The notes beneath the pieces were generated by a model, which saw nothing but the letters and a program-made list of their open reading frames with translations, made no database searches and was not told where the DNA came from. Source: CAYVAP01 sp964343195 (GTDB taxonomy: Bacteria > Bacteroidota > Bacteroidia > J057). From it: 56,301 nt of DNA. Shown piece after piece: positions 1-9,418 of this stretch (position 1 is its first letter; the number at the start of each line of letters is the position of its first letter). Made by a program: the position numbers and the translations under genes. Where the stretch lies: positions 1-56,301 of the forward strand of contig CAYFIR010000030.1 of the NCBI GenBank assembly GCA_964343195.1, given 5' to 3'.

Positions 1-391
1 GTGTGAGAGAGGGAGGAACCCAGGATTTTATAGAGCTACTTGCTTTCCTACAAAAGAAGTAAGCAAGAAAAGCTCGGCATTTCAGGCTGCCCTGCAAGCC
101 GCCCCGAGCGCCAAATGCCGGGCCAGCGCCGCCCCAGGCCTGCTTTAGACCTTTACCCAAGTGCCACTGCAAGTATCTCCCTTTGGAGGGAGAGGCTTGT
201 GCGAGAGAGGGAGGAACCTGGGATTTTTAGCGCTACTTGCTGCCCTACAAAAAAGGTAGGCGATCCCGACGAGTCGGGACGGCATTTCATTCTACCCGCA
301 GAGCGGTCATACCTTTGTTCCATTCCCACGAATGTGATGAGCGCCCCCAGAGGGGTCGGACCTGGTAATTGCCTTGCCCCCATGATCCTAT
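1..391. repeat. Left-edge non-coding stretch with an imperfect direct repeat
   Basis: No convincing gene is seen. Positions 1-52 recur with small changes at about 199-252: both copies read GTGnGAGAGAGGGAGGAACC, then GGGATTTT-like sequence, then GCTACTTGCT and CCTACAAAA. The offset is about 198 bp. A short perfect hairpin (TCCCGAC/GTCGGGA) lies near 266-281. The small open frames here run through the repeats and have no recognisable protein content, so I treat them as chance. The first copy is cut by the window edge, so more copies may lie outside. Confidence 0.6.
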
Positions 392-3300
392 CTACTTTTT
401 GACAGGCAAGCTGAAATAGAAAGTAGAACCTATCCCTACTCGACTTGTTACCCAAACACGCCCCCCTTGCAGTTCAATGGCTCGCTTGACAATGGACAGC
501 CCCAATCCATATCCTTCCTGCTCCGCAGCATTCCCCAATCGCTCAAAAATCTGGAATACCCGCCCTGTCTCTGTGGGTTCGAATCCTATTCCATTGTCCT
601 TGACATAAAAGGTCAATTCGCTGGTTTTATTTTCCTGATAGGAGCCAAACTCGACCTGGGGCTCTGTTCCTGATGCAGTGTACTTTAGGGCATTTGAAAA
701 CAGATTGGCCAACACCTGGTAAATCAGGCTTTTATCCGCCCAGGTTTCAGGAATTTTCCTAACGGTGAGTTGACCTCGCTCAAAGCGGGGTTCCTCTTTT
801 AGTTCTTCCCACACTGATCTGGCCAGAGAAGCCACATCCATCCAGTCTTTTTTGATCTCCATCGAGCCCAGTTTGACATAAGCCAATAACCCTTCCAGGA
901 TTTTTCCCATCCTGGCGGATTGATGGATGATCCTCCTCAGGTAAAGCTGATGTTCTTCCGGTTCATCGCCCCCCTGCCCCTCTTCCAATAGCTGGCCGAA
1001 GGTATGTATGGCCCTCAGGGGTGCCCTGAGATCATGGGCCATGCTGCGGGTAATGGTTCTAAGTTCCAGGTTAGCCTGAGAGAGGGCATGGGTACGTGAG
1101 TCCACCAGGCTTTCCAGCTTCGCGAGGTCTTCAAGGCCAGTACTGGCCAGAGCCTGTACGTCGAGGTCAAATGGAACCCCCACCATCCCGATGTAGTTGC
1201 CTTCATCACCAAGTTTTACAGGAAACTTGATCGCAACAATTTTTTTTCCATCATTCCTCTCCATGTACTTCTCAACGATTCCCATGGGCCGATGGGTGGA
1301 CAGGACCTTCTCATCATTGGTCCTCAACTGGGTGCCGATAATCCTGGGAAACAGCCCCAGGTCATTATTGCCTAATACATGGTGCCTGGACTTGTGGGTG
1401 TAATGGAGAAACCCGTCGGAAACAAACACATACTGGAGCCTTTCGTCCTTCAATGTGATCAGATGCGAGTGTTGATTCACCAGTTGAGAGAACAGGTTCA
1501 GCTCATTCTGTAGCTTCGAAATGTGTTCTTTTTCGGGGGTAATATTGACGCTAGAGACCACAAAAGTAGGCGTATCCACCCCTTTTGAACCAAAAAATGG
1601 CATGATGGTATTTCGATACCTGATGGGATTACCCTGGAGATCATCTGGTTGGGTCTCAAATACTTGCGGCTCCCGATATTCCAAACACGCTTCAAACGCA
1701 GCCTTGATACCGTCAAGCTTATCTTCCTTGTGATATGCAAAGAAATTGGTTCCGATTACATTTTCTTTGTTGTACCCTCCCTCTACAAAGTTTATATCCA
1801 GGATCTTCCCCTCGACATCCAGTATTGAAATAACAAATGGCACATTTTTTATCACCTGCTGGAGGTTCCCCTCTGAGCTTTTCAGGGCTCTTTCTGCCTT
1901 TACCCTATCGGTAATTCTGACTTTGCTAATAATGGCACCGTCTACTTTCCCTTCCCACCTAAATGGGGTAAGGTACACCAGGTAATACTGGTTAACTGAA
2001 GGGTTAAACACTTCTTTTTCCAGGCCCTTCCCTGTATTGATGACGTTGGCCAGGTCATCGAAGAACTCCGGGTAGTCCCACTTCAGATGGAACTTATTAA
2101 GAGGGATTCCGATGTCTTCTTCTCCCAGGTCTGCGATATCGGCGAATGAGTGATTAAATTGTCGGACATGAAATTTTTTACCCACCATGGCGATGCCAAT
2201 AGGGGTGCCATTGTAAATATTTTCTATAATGGAGGATACCTGACTCAGCTCCTTGTTTCGCGCCTGTAGCTCACTATTGACCGTATAGAGTTCCTCATTG
2301 ACTGACTGGAGTTCTTCGTTGGTACTTTGCAGCTCTTCATTGCCTGCCAGGAGTTCCTCATTGGCAGCCTGCAGTTCTTCATTACTTGTCTCCAGTTCTT
2401 CGAGGCTATTTTGTACCTCCTGTCGGGCGATATTGAGTTCACCCTGGAGTTCACGAATGATCTCATATGCATTCGCTTCAGCCAAAACGGTCTTGATTAT
2501 CCCTCCGCCGGTATCTTCACTTTTTGCCGAGAGCTCTGCCTCCTGGTCAGTCAACTGGATCAAGAACAGTTTCTTCTCCGCCCTTTTGGAGGCCCGTTCA
2601 ATGGTGAGGGTCGTGGGGACTGTTACCCCTCCAACTGCCAGATCCAGATTGGGATAGGTGAATGGCCCTGGGTTATCAAACAACCTCCGGACCCCATCTC
2701 TTATCGCAAAAACCGCAGGTTCCGAGATCATAGCCAGCACATTTTTACTTACTTCCATGTCTGGCACATTGAGGTATTTTCCTGCTCCTCCGGTTAGATA
2801 AAGCAGGGAAAACTCCTCATCAATCAGGATGGAAGTCGGTGCAAATCGCTCAATCAACAGGTTGGTGTAGATGACACGCGGGTTACGGACTCCGAGCGGG
2901 TTGGGGAGCTGTTCTTTTTTTTCGGATTGCTCCCTCGCAAAATCCTGTAGCCGTTCTATCGAGTAATACTTGCGTATTCTCGGGGTTTCTCCCCTGGACT
3001 GAAAAATCTTCCACTTTTCATCCAGCACCTTAAAACTGCTACGGAAGTCCAGAATATTTTCGCTGGAACCCAGCCATAACACTCCTTCTTCCTTGAGTCC
3101 GAAGTGAAAGTTGAGTAGTACCCGTCGCTGGGCCGGTGGATTCAGATAGATCAGCAGGTTGCGACAGATCACCAGATCCAGGTTGATAAAGGGGGGATCT
3201 ATTGTGACATCATTCCTCGCGTAAATGATGTGATCCCGAATGATGCTTTTGACCTCATACTCCTCTCCATTGAAGTCCAAATATTTTTCCCTCAGATGGG

Positions 3301-4414
3301 GGGGAATACCTTTTACTCGCTCTGGCTTGTACCTTGCCCTGCCAGCATGTGCCAATGCATCCGCATCTACATCGGTAGCCAGAATCGTAGGGCTCACCGA
3401 AAGTTCATTCCGTTCAGCATAGTCCCGGATTGCGATGGCGACCGAGATAGCCTCTTCTCCTGTAGAGCAACCGCATACCCATATCCGCAGCTCCCTGACT
3501 TTGCTACCGGCAGGCATGAGCCTGGGGAGTACCTCCTCCCCAATGGAGGAATAGGCCTCCGGATCTCTAAAAAACTCGGTAACCCCTATCAGCAAGTCAT
3601 TGAATAGTTCTTCCAGTTTGTCTGGGTTTTGTACCAGAAAGTCATAGTACTGCCTGGAGTTGGTTTTGTGTTGCAGTGCCATGTGTTTCTGGATCCTGCG
3701 CTGGATAGTTGCCACCTTGTAGAAGGTAAAATCTATCCCATGATGCTGTTTGAGTAGCCTTATAACATGAGAAAAACTGGTTCCCACACTGTTAGACTGT
3801 TCATTAGAGACCAACTCCTGAATCTGTTCCTGACGGGCTTCGGAATCCTTAGCTTTGCTCAGCTTCCCCAATTGCTCTCCTATCAGATAGGGAGGCAACA
3901 CCACATCCACCAGATTGGTATCAATGGCACTTTGTGGCATCCCGTCAAATTCAGAACTATTGGGTTCCTGTGCAATCACAATCCCCCCGGCCTTTTTGAC
4001 CTTGGCAATGCCACGTGAACCATCCGTGCCAGTACCAGAGAGAACGACTGCTACGCCACGGTCGCCGTATTCCTTGGCCAGTGACTCAAAGAAACTGTCG
4101 ATCACGTAGCTGGGACTCGACTTCGTAGGGAGGTCCTCCAGTGTGAAGTGGCCCTCTTTTACGGTCATTTTTGAACCCGCCGGAATGAGATAGATATTAT
4201 TTGGCTCCAGGGCCATGCCATCAGAGACCACTTCCACTGGCATCCGGGTATCCTTTGCCAGAATATCCTTCATCAAACTCTTATATTTGATGGAGATGTG
4301 CTGAACAATGACAAATGCCACCCCGGTCTTGGCTGGCAAACTATGTAGGAGTTCCTCGATCGCCTTCAGACCGCCCGCAGAAGCACCGATGCCTACAACC
4401 TGTAACTTACTCAT
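392..4414 (-). CDS. CheB-CheR-PAS hybrid histidine kinase (chemotaxis methylesterase/methyltransferase fused to sensor kinase)
   Basis: A 1340-residue fusion. CheB methylesterase comes first: GIGASAGG carries catalytic Ser12, VIVQHIS carries His39, and SGTGTDGS carries Asp131. CheR follows at about residues 210-475, with the SAM-binding motif VCGCSTGEE and the ICRNLLIY motif. A coiled coil of repeated NEELQ/TNEELQS units fills about 640-735. PAS-type sensor segments lead to a HisKA box (SMAHDLRAPLRAIH) and a HATPase_c domain with a GLGLSIVKRA-type G box at the C terminus. The frame is open for 80 more codons upstream, but that part has no domain and the family starts at the MSKLQVVGIG segment, so I take ATG at 4414. 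This architecture is known in sensory kinases not tied to flagellar chemotaxis. The phosphoacceptor is probably the response regulator at 5198-5647, encoded just upstream on the same strand. The signal is unknown. Confidence 0.93.
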   Translation of the reverse strand: MSKLQVVGIGASAGGLKAIEELLHSLPAKTGVAFVIVQHISIKYKSLMKDILAKDTRMPVEVVSDGMALEPNNIYLIPAGSKMTVKEGHFTLEDLPTKSSPSYVIDSFFESLAKEYGDRGVAVVLSGTGTDGSRGIAKVKKAGGIVIAQEPNSSEFDGMPQSAIDTNLVDVVLPPYLIGEQLGKLSKAKDSEARQEQIQELVSNEQSNSVGTSFSHVIRLLKQHHGIDFTFYKVATIQRRIQKHMALQHKTNSRQYYDFLVQNPDKLEELFNDLLIGVTEFFRDPEAYSSIGEEVLPRLMPAGSKVRELRIWVCGCSTGEEAISVAIAIRDYAERNELSVSPTILATDVDADALAHAGRARYKPERVKGIPPHLREKYLDFNGEEYEVKSIIRDHIIYARNDVTIDPPFINLDLVICRNLLIYLNPPAQRRVLLNFHFGLKEEGVLWLGSSENILDFRSSFKVLDEKWKIFQSRGETPRIRKYYSIERLQDFAREQSEKKEQLPNPLGVRNPRVIYTNLLIERFAPTSILIDEEFSLLYLTGGAGKYLNVPDMEVSKNVLAMISEPAVFAIRDGVRRLFDNPGPFTYPNLDLAVGGVTVPTTLTIERASKRAEKKLFLIQLTDQEAELSAKSEDTGGGIIKTVLAEANAYEIIRELQGELNIARQEVQNSLEELETSNEELQAANEELLAGNEELQSTNEELQSVNEELYTVNSELQARNKELSQVSSIIENIYNGTPIGIAMVGKKFHVRQFNHSFADIADLGEEDIGIPLNKFHLKWDYPEFFDDLANVINTGKGLEKEVFNPSVNQYYLVYLTPFRWEGKVDGAIISKVRITDRVKAERALKSSEGNLQQVIKNVPFVISILDVEGKILDINFVEGGYNKENVIGTNFFAYHKEDKLDGIKAAFEACLEYREPQVFETQPDDLQGNPIRYRNTIMPFFGSKGVDTPTFVVSSVNITPEKEHISKLQNELNLFSQLVNQHSHLITLKDERLQYVFVSDGFLHYTHKSRHHVLGNNDLGLFPRIIGTQLRTNDEKVLSTHRPMGIVEKYMERNDGKKIVAIKFPVKLGDEGNYIGMVGVPFDLDVQALASTGLEDLAKLESLVDSRTHALSQANLELRTITRSMAHDLRAPLRAIHTFGQLLEEGQGGDEPEEHQLYLRRIIHQSARMGKILEGLLAYVKLGSMEIKKDWMDVASLARSVWEELKEEPRFERGQLTVRKIPETWADKSLIYQVLANLFSNALKYTASGTEPQVEFGSYQENKTSELTFYVKDNGIGFEPTETGRVFQIFERLGNAAEQEGYGLGLSIVKRAIELQGGRVWVTSRVGIGSTFYFSLPVKK

Positions 4415-5012
4415 GTTCAAAAATTCGTTGATCAGAAAGTGAGGCCAGGGAAATCCTGCCTCCTCGTACCGTTTTTCGATATTCTCCCCTTTGCTTCCCC
4501 TCCATCTACTGTGTCCAATTACCTGAACTTTGAATGGAATGAAAATAGCAATTCGGTTGAGAACATGTAACTGAGGACCCTGAACAGACAGCCTGGACCT
4601 CAGCAAGCAGTAACCTGACATTGGAATGGTTTGACCGCCACCACGAGGCCTCAATTATACCCCCATATACCTGTTCCGAATAGCCGTAATATAAAGACCT
4701 GCAGGAATAAATCCTCGTATTACAGTATACTAATTTATCCGGAACGGCGATGCCAGCAAAAGGGGTACCTCAGGTTTATTTTCATGGACTTTAACACCGA
4801 TAGAAAAGCTTAGAGAAGGTGCTTACTTTGGCAGGCTCGGCACATCACAGCCACCAAAAAATAAGTTTCTGGGCTTGCCCTAACCTCGGGCGAGGGAGGC
4901 GATAAGGGGGATCTCTGTGACAACGGATTTGTCCCCTGAAAAGAGGGGGTATAAGAAAACCAGGAATGTAATCGGACCCAATCGATGAGCTTCCAATTCC
5001 ACTGGCAACTTT
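4415..5012. other. Intergenic region between sensor kinase and MITE A
   Basis: About 600 bases without a recognisable gene. The first 240 are an in-frame extension of the kinase frame that looks non-coding (no domain, low-quality composition). No strong hairpin or promoter match stood out. A mobile element (5013-5200) follows directly. Confidence 0.5.
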
Positions 5013-5200
5013 TTAGAGGCTGTTTGGGTTTTGGTGTTTCGAGGTCAAACGCAGGATTTTTTGACTCTGACAAGGAAGTTTTTCAAGAAATATGCGAGTC
5101 GTAGATCCCGAGAATCGGGAGTATTTTGAGGAAACTGACACCGACAGAGGTGAAAAAGACAAGTTTTGAGCCGTAAAGGAGAGATCCAAACAGCCTCTTA
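5013..5200 (+). mobile_element. MITE-like element A (182 bp, TIRs GAGGCTGTTTGG, TTA target duplication)
   Basis: The element lies between GAGGCTGTTTGG at 5016 and CCAAACAGCCTC ending at 5197, perfect inverted ends. It is flanked on both sides by TTA (5013-5015 and 5198-5200). It holds no transposase. Its interior carries a small palindrome around ATCCCGAGAATCGGGA. A second copy with the same ends and clearly homologous interior lies inverted at 9056-9249. Ends beginning GAG and a 3-bp TNA duplication are, as I recall, typical of the IS1031-type branch of the IS5 family, so a non-autonomous derivative of such an IS is the likely origin. The right TTA doubles as the stop codon of the response regulator. 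Confidence 0.85.
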
Positions 5201-5647
5201 ACCAGCCTGACACCCTGCACGTTCCATTTGAGGGTATAAATAGCCTTCAAGAATGGACTTGAAAACAGTGAGGTTATCCTTGAGGGAAATGGGCTTTTCG
5301 CTAAAACCATCAGCTCCCAGTTGACGGGAGCGGCTGCTATCCTCAGGTAATCCAGAGCTGGACATCACCACGATGGGAAAACGCTTAAGCTGTTTATCCA
5401 TGATGTTTTCCAGTACCTCAAACCCGTTCATGACAGGCATTTTGAGGTCCAGTAGCATCAGACTGGCTCCCCATTCCCTGTCTTTGTTTTCCTCCAAAAA
5501 TTCAAGCGCTGCTTTTCCCCCCGAAAAGGAAAGAATCTGTAGATCCGGATCTATCCGTTCCAGAGAGATGGTGTTGATTTCAATATCTGAACGGGTATCA
5601 TCTACCAGAATAACAAGCGGTGCGGTGGGATCATATGTATAAGACAT
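5198..5647 (-). CDS. Single-domain response regulator (CheY-like receiver)
   Basis: 149 residues, essentially one receiver domain. The acidic pair Asp16-Asp17 (LVDDT), phosphoacceptor Asp67 (LMLLDLKMPVMNG), a Ser in VVMSSSG and Lys118 (SEKPI) are all present. No output domain follows, so it should act by protein contact or phosphorelay. It lies about 800 bases upstream of the CheB-CheR-PAS kinase on the same strand and is its plausible partner. The stop codon TAA (5200-5198) is the target duplication of MITE A. A Bacteroidota-type promoter lies just upstream at 5677-5707. Confidence 0.92.
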   Translation of the reverse strand: MSYTYDPTAPLVILVDDTRSDIEINTISLERIDPDLQILSFSGGKAALEFLEENKDREWGASLMLLDLKMPVMNGFEVLENIMDKQLKRFPIVVMSSSGLPEDSSRSRQLGADGFSEKPISLKDNLTVFKSILEGYLYPQMERAGCQAG

Positions 5648-5676
5648 GACAAACGGTCGTTTTGGAGGTTGTTGAC

Positions 5677-5707
5677 CAAAGGTAAAACGCCTATTATTTT
5701 TTACAAT
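5677..5707 (-). promoter_or_regulatory. Predicted Bacteroidota-type promoter of the response regulator
   Basis: On the minus strand ATTG (5707-5704) is followed after exactly 19 bases by TACCTTTG (5684-5677), matching the Bacteroidota -33 TTTG / -7 TAnnTTTG consensus and spacing. The start codon lies 30 bases further. This is a pattern match only. Confidence 0.55.
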
Positions 5708-6141
5708 GGAATATTTCTATAAATATTTACTTCAGGACTCGTACTCATATGTTACCGCCCTGCCCTTTTTTTAACACTATCCTATGAAGCAGGGATACCT
5801 GTCCCTGAGGTATGGTCCCTCCCTCCATTTCATCAAATGCATTAATTAAATTCCTAAAAGAAATGAAAATGACACAAACTTCAGACTTGCCGCAGGTGCT
5901 AGCTATACCCAGCCTCACCGCCAAGAAGCCTTGCCAGTTAAAAAACAAACCTTTTAAATAATTCCTGCCATACACATTGCTCCTGGACAGTCAAAAAGTT
6001 GATTGAATAACTTTACTCCAGGCAAAAACCAGTGCCTATTATTACACCGGACCGGTCCACTCCTCTGCTACTGGCAGAACTAAATCCGGGTAGGTGCAAG
6101 GGTTCCTTTTCATCCCCTCAATGGCATTGAAGTTGCCTGCC
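5708..6141. other. Intergenic region upstream of the response regulator, downstream of fkp
   Basis: About 430 bases without a supportable gene. A 76-codon minus-strand open frame (5745-5975) has no recognisable features. No terminator hairpin was found directly after fkp. Confidence 0.45.
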
Positions 6142-9018
6142 CTAACTCCGGGTTACCTGCAATCCAGTATCCGAAATGGCAAAATCAACGAAACGGGCCA
6201 AATCATTGGGAGGATTATTCGTCAACTGTTGACGGATGTTCACAGCAGCCTCTGGGTCCTTTGCCATCATGAGCAGGAAGCCTCCTCCACCGGCTCCGAG
6301 CAATTTTGCCCCTCCCAGGTAAGGCACAACTGGCTCCAGAATAGCCGCCACTGACGGAGGGTTGGTTCCCTCATCAAGCGCCTGGTTCAGATGCCAGGTG
6401 CGGTCGATCATCGCCGCCAATTGATCATAATCTCCTCCCTGCACGACCTCATAGGTCCGCTGGGCATGATGGTAAAGCTGGTGGACGTGAGGCAGGTGCG
6501 TACTCGAATTGAGAAACATGCCTCGCACGATTTCACCGAGGATATTCTGTGCCACGCGGGTAATCCCGGTGTAGTAAAGCAGCATACGGCTTCGCTGGTC
6601 AGGATGGCGCAGAAAGTGATCCGGCAACCAGCGAACCAAAGGTCGCTGATCCAGCCCTGGCTGGGTCTCGAGGTACTTGATGCCCGGCAGAATGCCGCCA
6701 TACTGGTCCTGCCAGCCGCCTCCACTGGTGAGCATTTGTTCCAGCACCAGGGTACGATGTCCGATTTCCATTCGGTCCCAGCCCAGTTCAAAGAAGTTGG
6801 ACAGGGCACCCAGTACGGTAGCGGCGAGGATGCTACTGGTACCCAGACCGGATCCTTTGGGGACGGCAGCCAGCAGGGACAATTCTATGCCTCCGCCTGC
6901 CTGTTCGAGCTGTAATGCCAGGGTTGACTGGGGATTGCTGGAAAAATCCGGCAGCAGGCCGGCCAGTGCCAGCGCGGCTTTGGGGATCGCAAAGGAGGCT
7001 CCCAGTTGGTCATAGTTCCCCAGGTCTTCGAAGCGAGTGATCCGCTCCTCGTAGCTCTGGTCGATGCTGCGGATAACAATCTCAGGTCGATCGAGGGGCT
7101 TGGCATATACCTGAATGGGCGGTTGCCCGTTGAGTTCCACCGCGACATTGATCACCCGTCCCCCGTAGTTCATGCAATAGGGAGGCGTATCGGTCCAGCC
7201 CCCTGCCAGATCCAGCCGAATCGGGCTCCTGGCCCATACGATCTGATCCGAGAGCACCTTTCGCTGAGGGGTAACGGGTTGGTTTTTCGCCATATCGATC
7301 AGCGTCTCTCTCAGGATGCTGAAAGCGGCTCTATCGTGGGCCTTCCAATCGCTGTCCCCCCGATGACGCAAAACAGCAGCCCGGAACATCTGGTCATGAG
7401 CCTGTTCGATGGGATCGTGAGAGCCCGCTTCCAGCACAGCAGGTAGTGCGTGATCCGTCTCAGCGAAATCCTCTGCCAGAGCAGCCAGGTCAAGTTGGTA
7501 GAAGATGCTCTGCGAGTGATTGCGCGCCAGGAGTGGCAGGCATTCCTGCCGGAACTCTTTTCGCTGTTGATACAGGCGATCCAGTCTGGCCTGGGCGCTT
7601 ATCTGCTCAGCAGAAAGCCGCTGAGATACGTATGTGGCACGATGGGCTGCGTGGTCAGTCGGCACATCAGCGATCAGCCATTGGACGAAGTCGCCATCTA
7701 GGGCATCCACCACTGGAAACAGCGGAGCTTTTTGGAGGTCTGTGCCAGGCTCAACCTCCAGGTCAGCCAGGGTCAATCCTCGGGCCAGCAGCCAATCCGT
7801 GGGCGTTTTCCCCATCCATTTAGCATCTGCTGCCCCGACTGCCCCACGAAAGACGTCCTCCATGCCATATGGGCGAATGCAGTATTTCGTTTCCCCAATA
7901 GGGACGACGTCCAGACACAGTCCGGAGTCCAGGGTGAGGGTCCAGTTGTTTTGTGGAATACCTGTCAGAACATGGCTGTCACTGAGCGACCAGGTCTCGG
8001 GGACATGGCTGTTTTCAATCCAGCAGTTTCGGTTTTCAGGCAGAAAGGAAAGGTCGGTTCGCGAATTAAGCACGAAAATATCCTGGCTGGGCTTGATATA
8101 GCGGTGAAAAATTCTCCGCTGGTCCTGGGTTTGGTTTTGGAGCGCCAGCGAAGATTCGATCAACTCCCGGCTTCGTCCGAAGTGATAAAACTCTCCGGCT
8201 GGCAAGGGCACTACGGCACTGGTCAGTTCCTGTACTTCGGGGTCGAGCACCTCGGGATCGCTCCCCAGGCTCTGACCAAAATCGCTGTACAGGTCATAGT
8301 AATCCGGCACTCCATTGACAAATTGCTGTTCGCCGTCCTGCCAGCCACATTTTTTCATCAGCACTTTGAGGGCTTTTTCACTCAGGAGCCAGATTCCCAC
8401 GTCAATCATGAAGAGGTAATCACGGGCCTTTTCACGTAGGGTAGCAATACTGGGTTTTTGCAATGTAAAGGCCAGCGTCTCTGGTGACTGGCGGTTCATG
8501 AAATAAACCCCGTGATGGCTCACTCGCTCAGGACTCATCCAGATGCCCATACACAGCACATCTACCTCAGGCATCTGTGGCAGCTCGCCTGTAGCCCGTA
8601 CCAGAACGTCTCCACTCGCAATCAGACTCCGATAGGAGTTGGGAGCCTGGTCCATGATTTCTTCCAGCAGTGGCATCTGCAGGTCGAGGAGATGCTGTTG
8701 CAGACGCTGCCCCCGCGCCCATCGCAGGACTGGGATCGGAGTCAGAATCTTGCCTGAAGGAGCATAGCCCGGCAACCGGCGGCTTTGGCCACCAGCATGA
8801 ATCATGAGGCTCCTCTCCTCCTTTACCCAGTCGAAAAAACCGCCCTGAGCCCCTCCGAACTGCTGCCAGGCAGCATTCAACAGGTGGGCAGTCCCCCCCC
8901 CTGAACCCAGCTTGCTCTCAGGGGGATCACTTGTGCTAAACCAGCTTTCGACGGGTTTATCTTCGAGTTGGTTGAACTGATCAGCAAGATTGGGAGGTAA
9001 GGAGAGGAGGTATTTCAC
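6142..9018 (-). CDS. fkp: Bifunctional L-fucokinase / GDP-L-fucose pyrophosphorylase
   Basis: 958 residues, the usual size of Bacteroidota Fkp. The N-terminal part has the nucleotidyltransferase motifs LGSGGGTAH (about 37-45) and HAGGQSRRLPGYAPSGK (about 74-90). The C-terminal part is a GHMP kinase with ARSPIRLDLAGGWTDTPP near residue 597 and the ATP loop VPKGSGLGTSS near 717. The enzyme makes fucose-1-phosphate and then GDP-fucose in the cytoplasm, the salvage route that feeds fucosylated surface glycans. The start is GTG at 9018. MITE B sits 38 bp upstream of the start and may have displaced or supplied the promoter. It has no evident role in xylan use and probably belongs to the flank rather than to the locus. 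Confidence 0.94.
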   Translation of the reverse strand: MKYLLSLPPNLADQFNQLEDKPVESWFSTSDPPESKLGSGGGTAHLLNAAWQQFGGAQGGFFDWVKEERSLMIHAGGQSRRLPGYAPSGKILTPIPVLRWARGQRLQQHLLDLQMPLLEEIMDQAPNSYRSLIASGDVLVRATGELPQMPEVDVLCMGIWMSPERVSHHGVYFMNRQSPETLAFTLQKPSIATLREKARDYLFMIDVGIWLLSEKALKVLMKKCGWQDGEQQFVNGVPDYYDLYSDFGQSLGSDPEVLDPEVQELTSAVVPLPAGEFYHFGRSRELIESSLALQNQTQDQRRIFHRYIKPSQDIFVLNSRTDLSFLPENRNCWIENSHVPETWSLSDSHVLTGIPQNNWTLTLDSGLCLDVVPIGETKYCIRPYGMEDVFRGAVGAADAKWMGKTPTDWLLARGLTLADLEVEPGTDLQKAPLFPVVDALDGDFVQWLIADVPTDHAAHRATYVSQRLSAEQISAQARLDRLYQQRKEFRQECLPLLARNHSQSIFYQLDLAALAEDFAETDHALPAVLEAGSHDPIEQAHDQMFRAAVLRHRGDSDWKAHDRAAFSILRETLIDMAKNQPVTPQRKVLSDQIVWARSPIRLDLAGGWTDTPPYCMNYGGRVINVAVELNGQPPIQVYAKPLDRPEIVIRSIDQSYEERITRFEDLGNYDQLGASFAIPKAALALAGLLPDFSSNPQSTLALQLEQAGGGIELSLLAAVPKGSGLGTSSILAATVLGALSNFFELGWDRMEIGHRTLVLEQMLTSGGGWQDQYGGILPGIKYLETQPGLDQRPLVRWLPDHFLRHPDQRSRMLLYYTGITRVAQNILGEIVRGMFLNSSTHLPHVHQLYHHAQRTYEVVQGGDYDQLAAMIDRTWHLNQALDEGTNPPSVAAILEPVVPYLGGAKLLGAGGGGFLLMMAKDPEAAVNIRQQLTNNPPNDLARFVDFAISDTGLQVTRS

Positions 9019-9055
9019 GGAAATCGTGGTTTTTAAAGAGATGCTTTCTGGGATA

Positions 9056-9249
9056 TAAGAGGCTGTTTAGATTTTTCCTTATCGGACCAAACTGGTCTTT
9101 TTGCGCCCTGTCTGCGTCAATTTTCCTCAAAATCCCGCAAGCGGGATTTCTCGAGACTCAAAGCTAGGGCCCCTTCCCCAGCTTTTCGTTGTCAGACCCC
9201 AAAAATCCTGCGTTTGGCCTCGAAACACCAAAACATAAACAGCCTCTAA
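9056..9249 (-). mobile_element. MITE-like element B (188 bp), inverted copy of element A
   Basis: GAGGCTGTTTA at 9059 and TAAACAGCCTC ending at 9246 are perfect inverted ends, flanked by TAA on both sides (9056-9058 and 9247-9249). Read on the minus strand, the interior follows element A closely, including TTTTGGTGTTTCGAGG, AAACGCAGGATTTTT and the palindromic ATCCCGC-n-GCGGGAT followed by TTTTGAGGAAA. Both insertions show TTA in the element's own orientation. It lies in the 5' region of fkp. The rest of 9019-9418 holds no gene. Confidence 0.85.
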
Positions 9250-9418
9250 GGGAAATGAAATGGTTCGGTTGGCTCAATTTAGCATGAGGCAGCATTCCAC
9301 TTTGCGCCATAATCCGCATTCCTTTCTCCTTATTTTGCCCAGCCAGACCACACCTTGACAAAAACCGTGTCAGGTGTTCCTGTTTCAGCAAATTCATTGG
9401 GGATAATTTCTCCTCACC

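Noticed and set aside
4415..4654. N-terminal 80-residue extension of the CheB-CheR kinase
   Set aside because: The CheB domain begins at the later ATG, and the extension has no similarity to family N termini or to any signal peptide.
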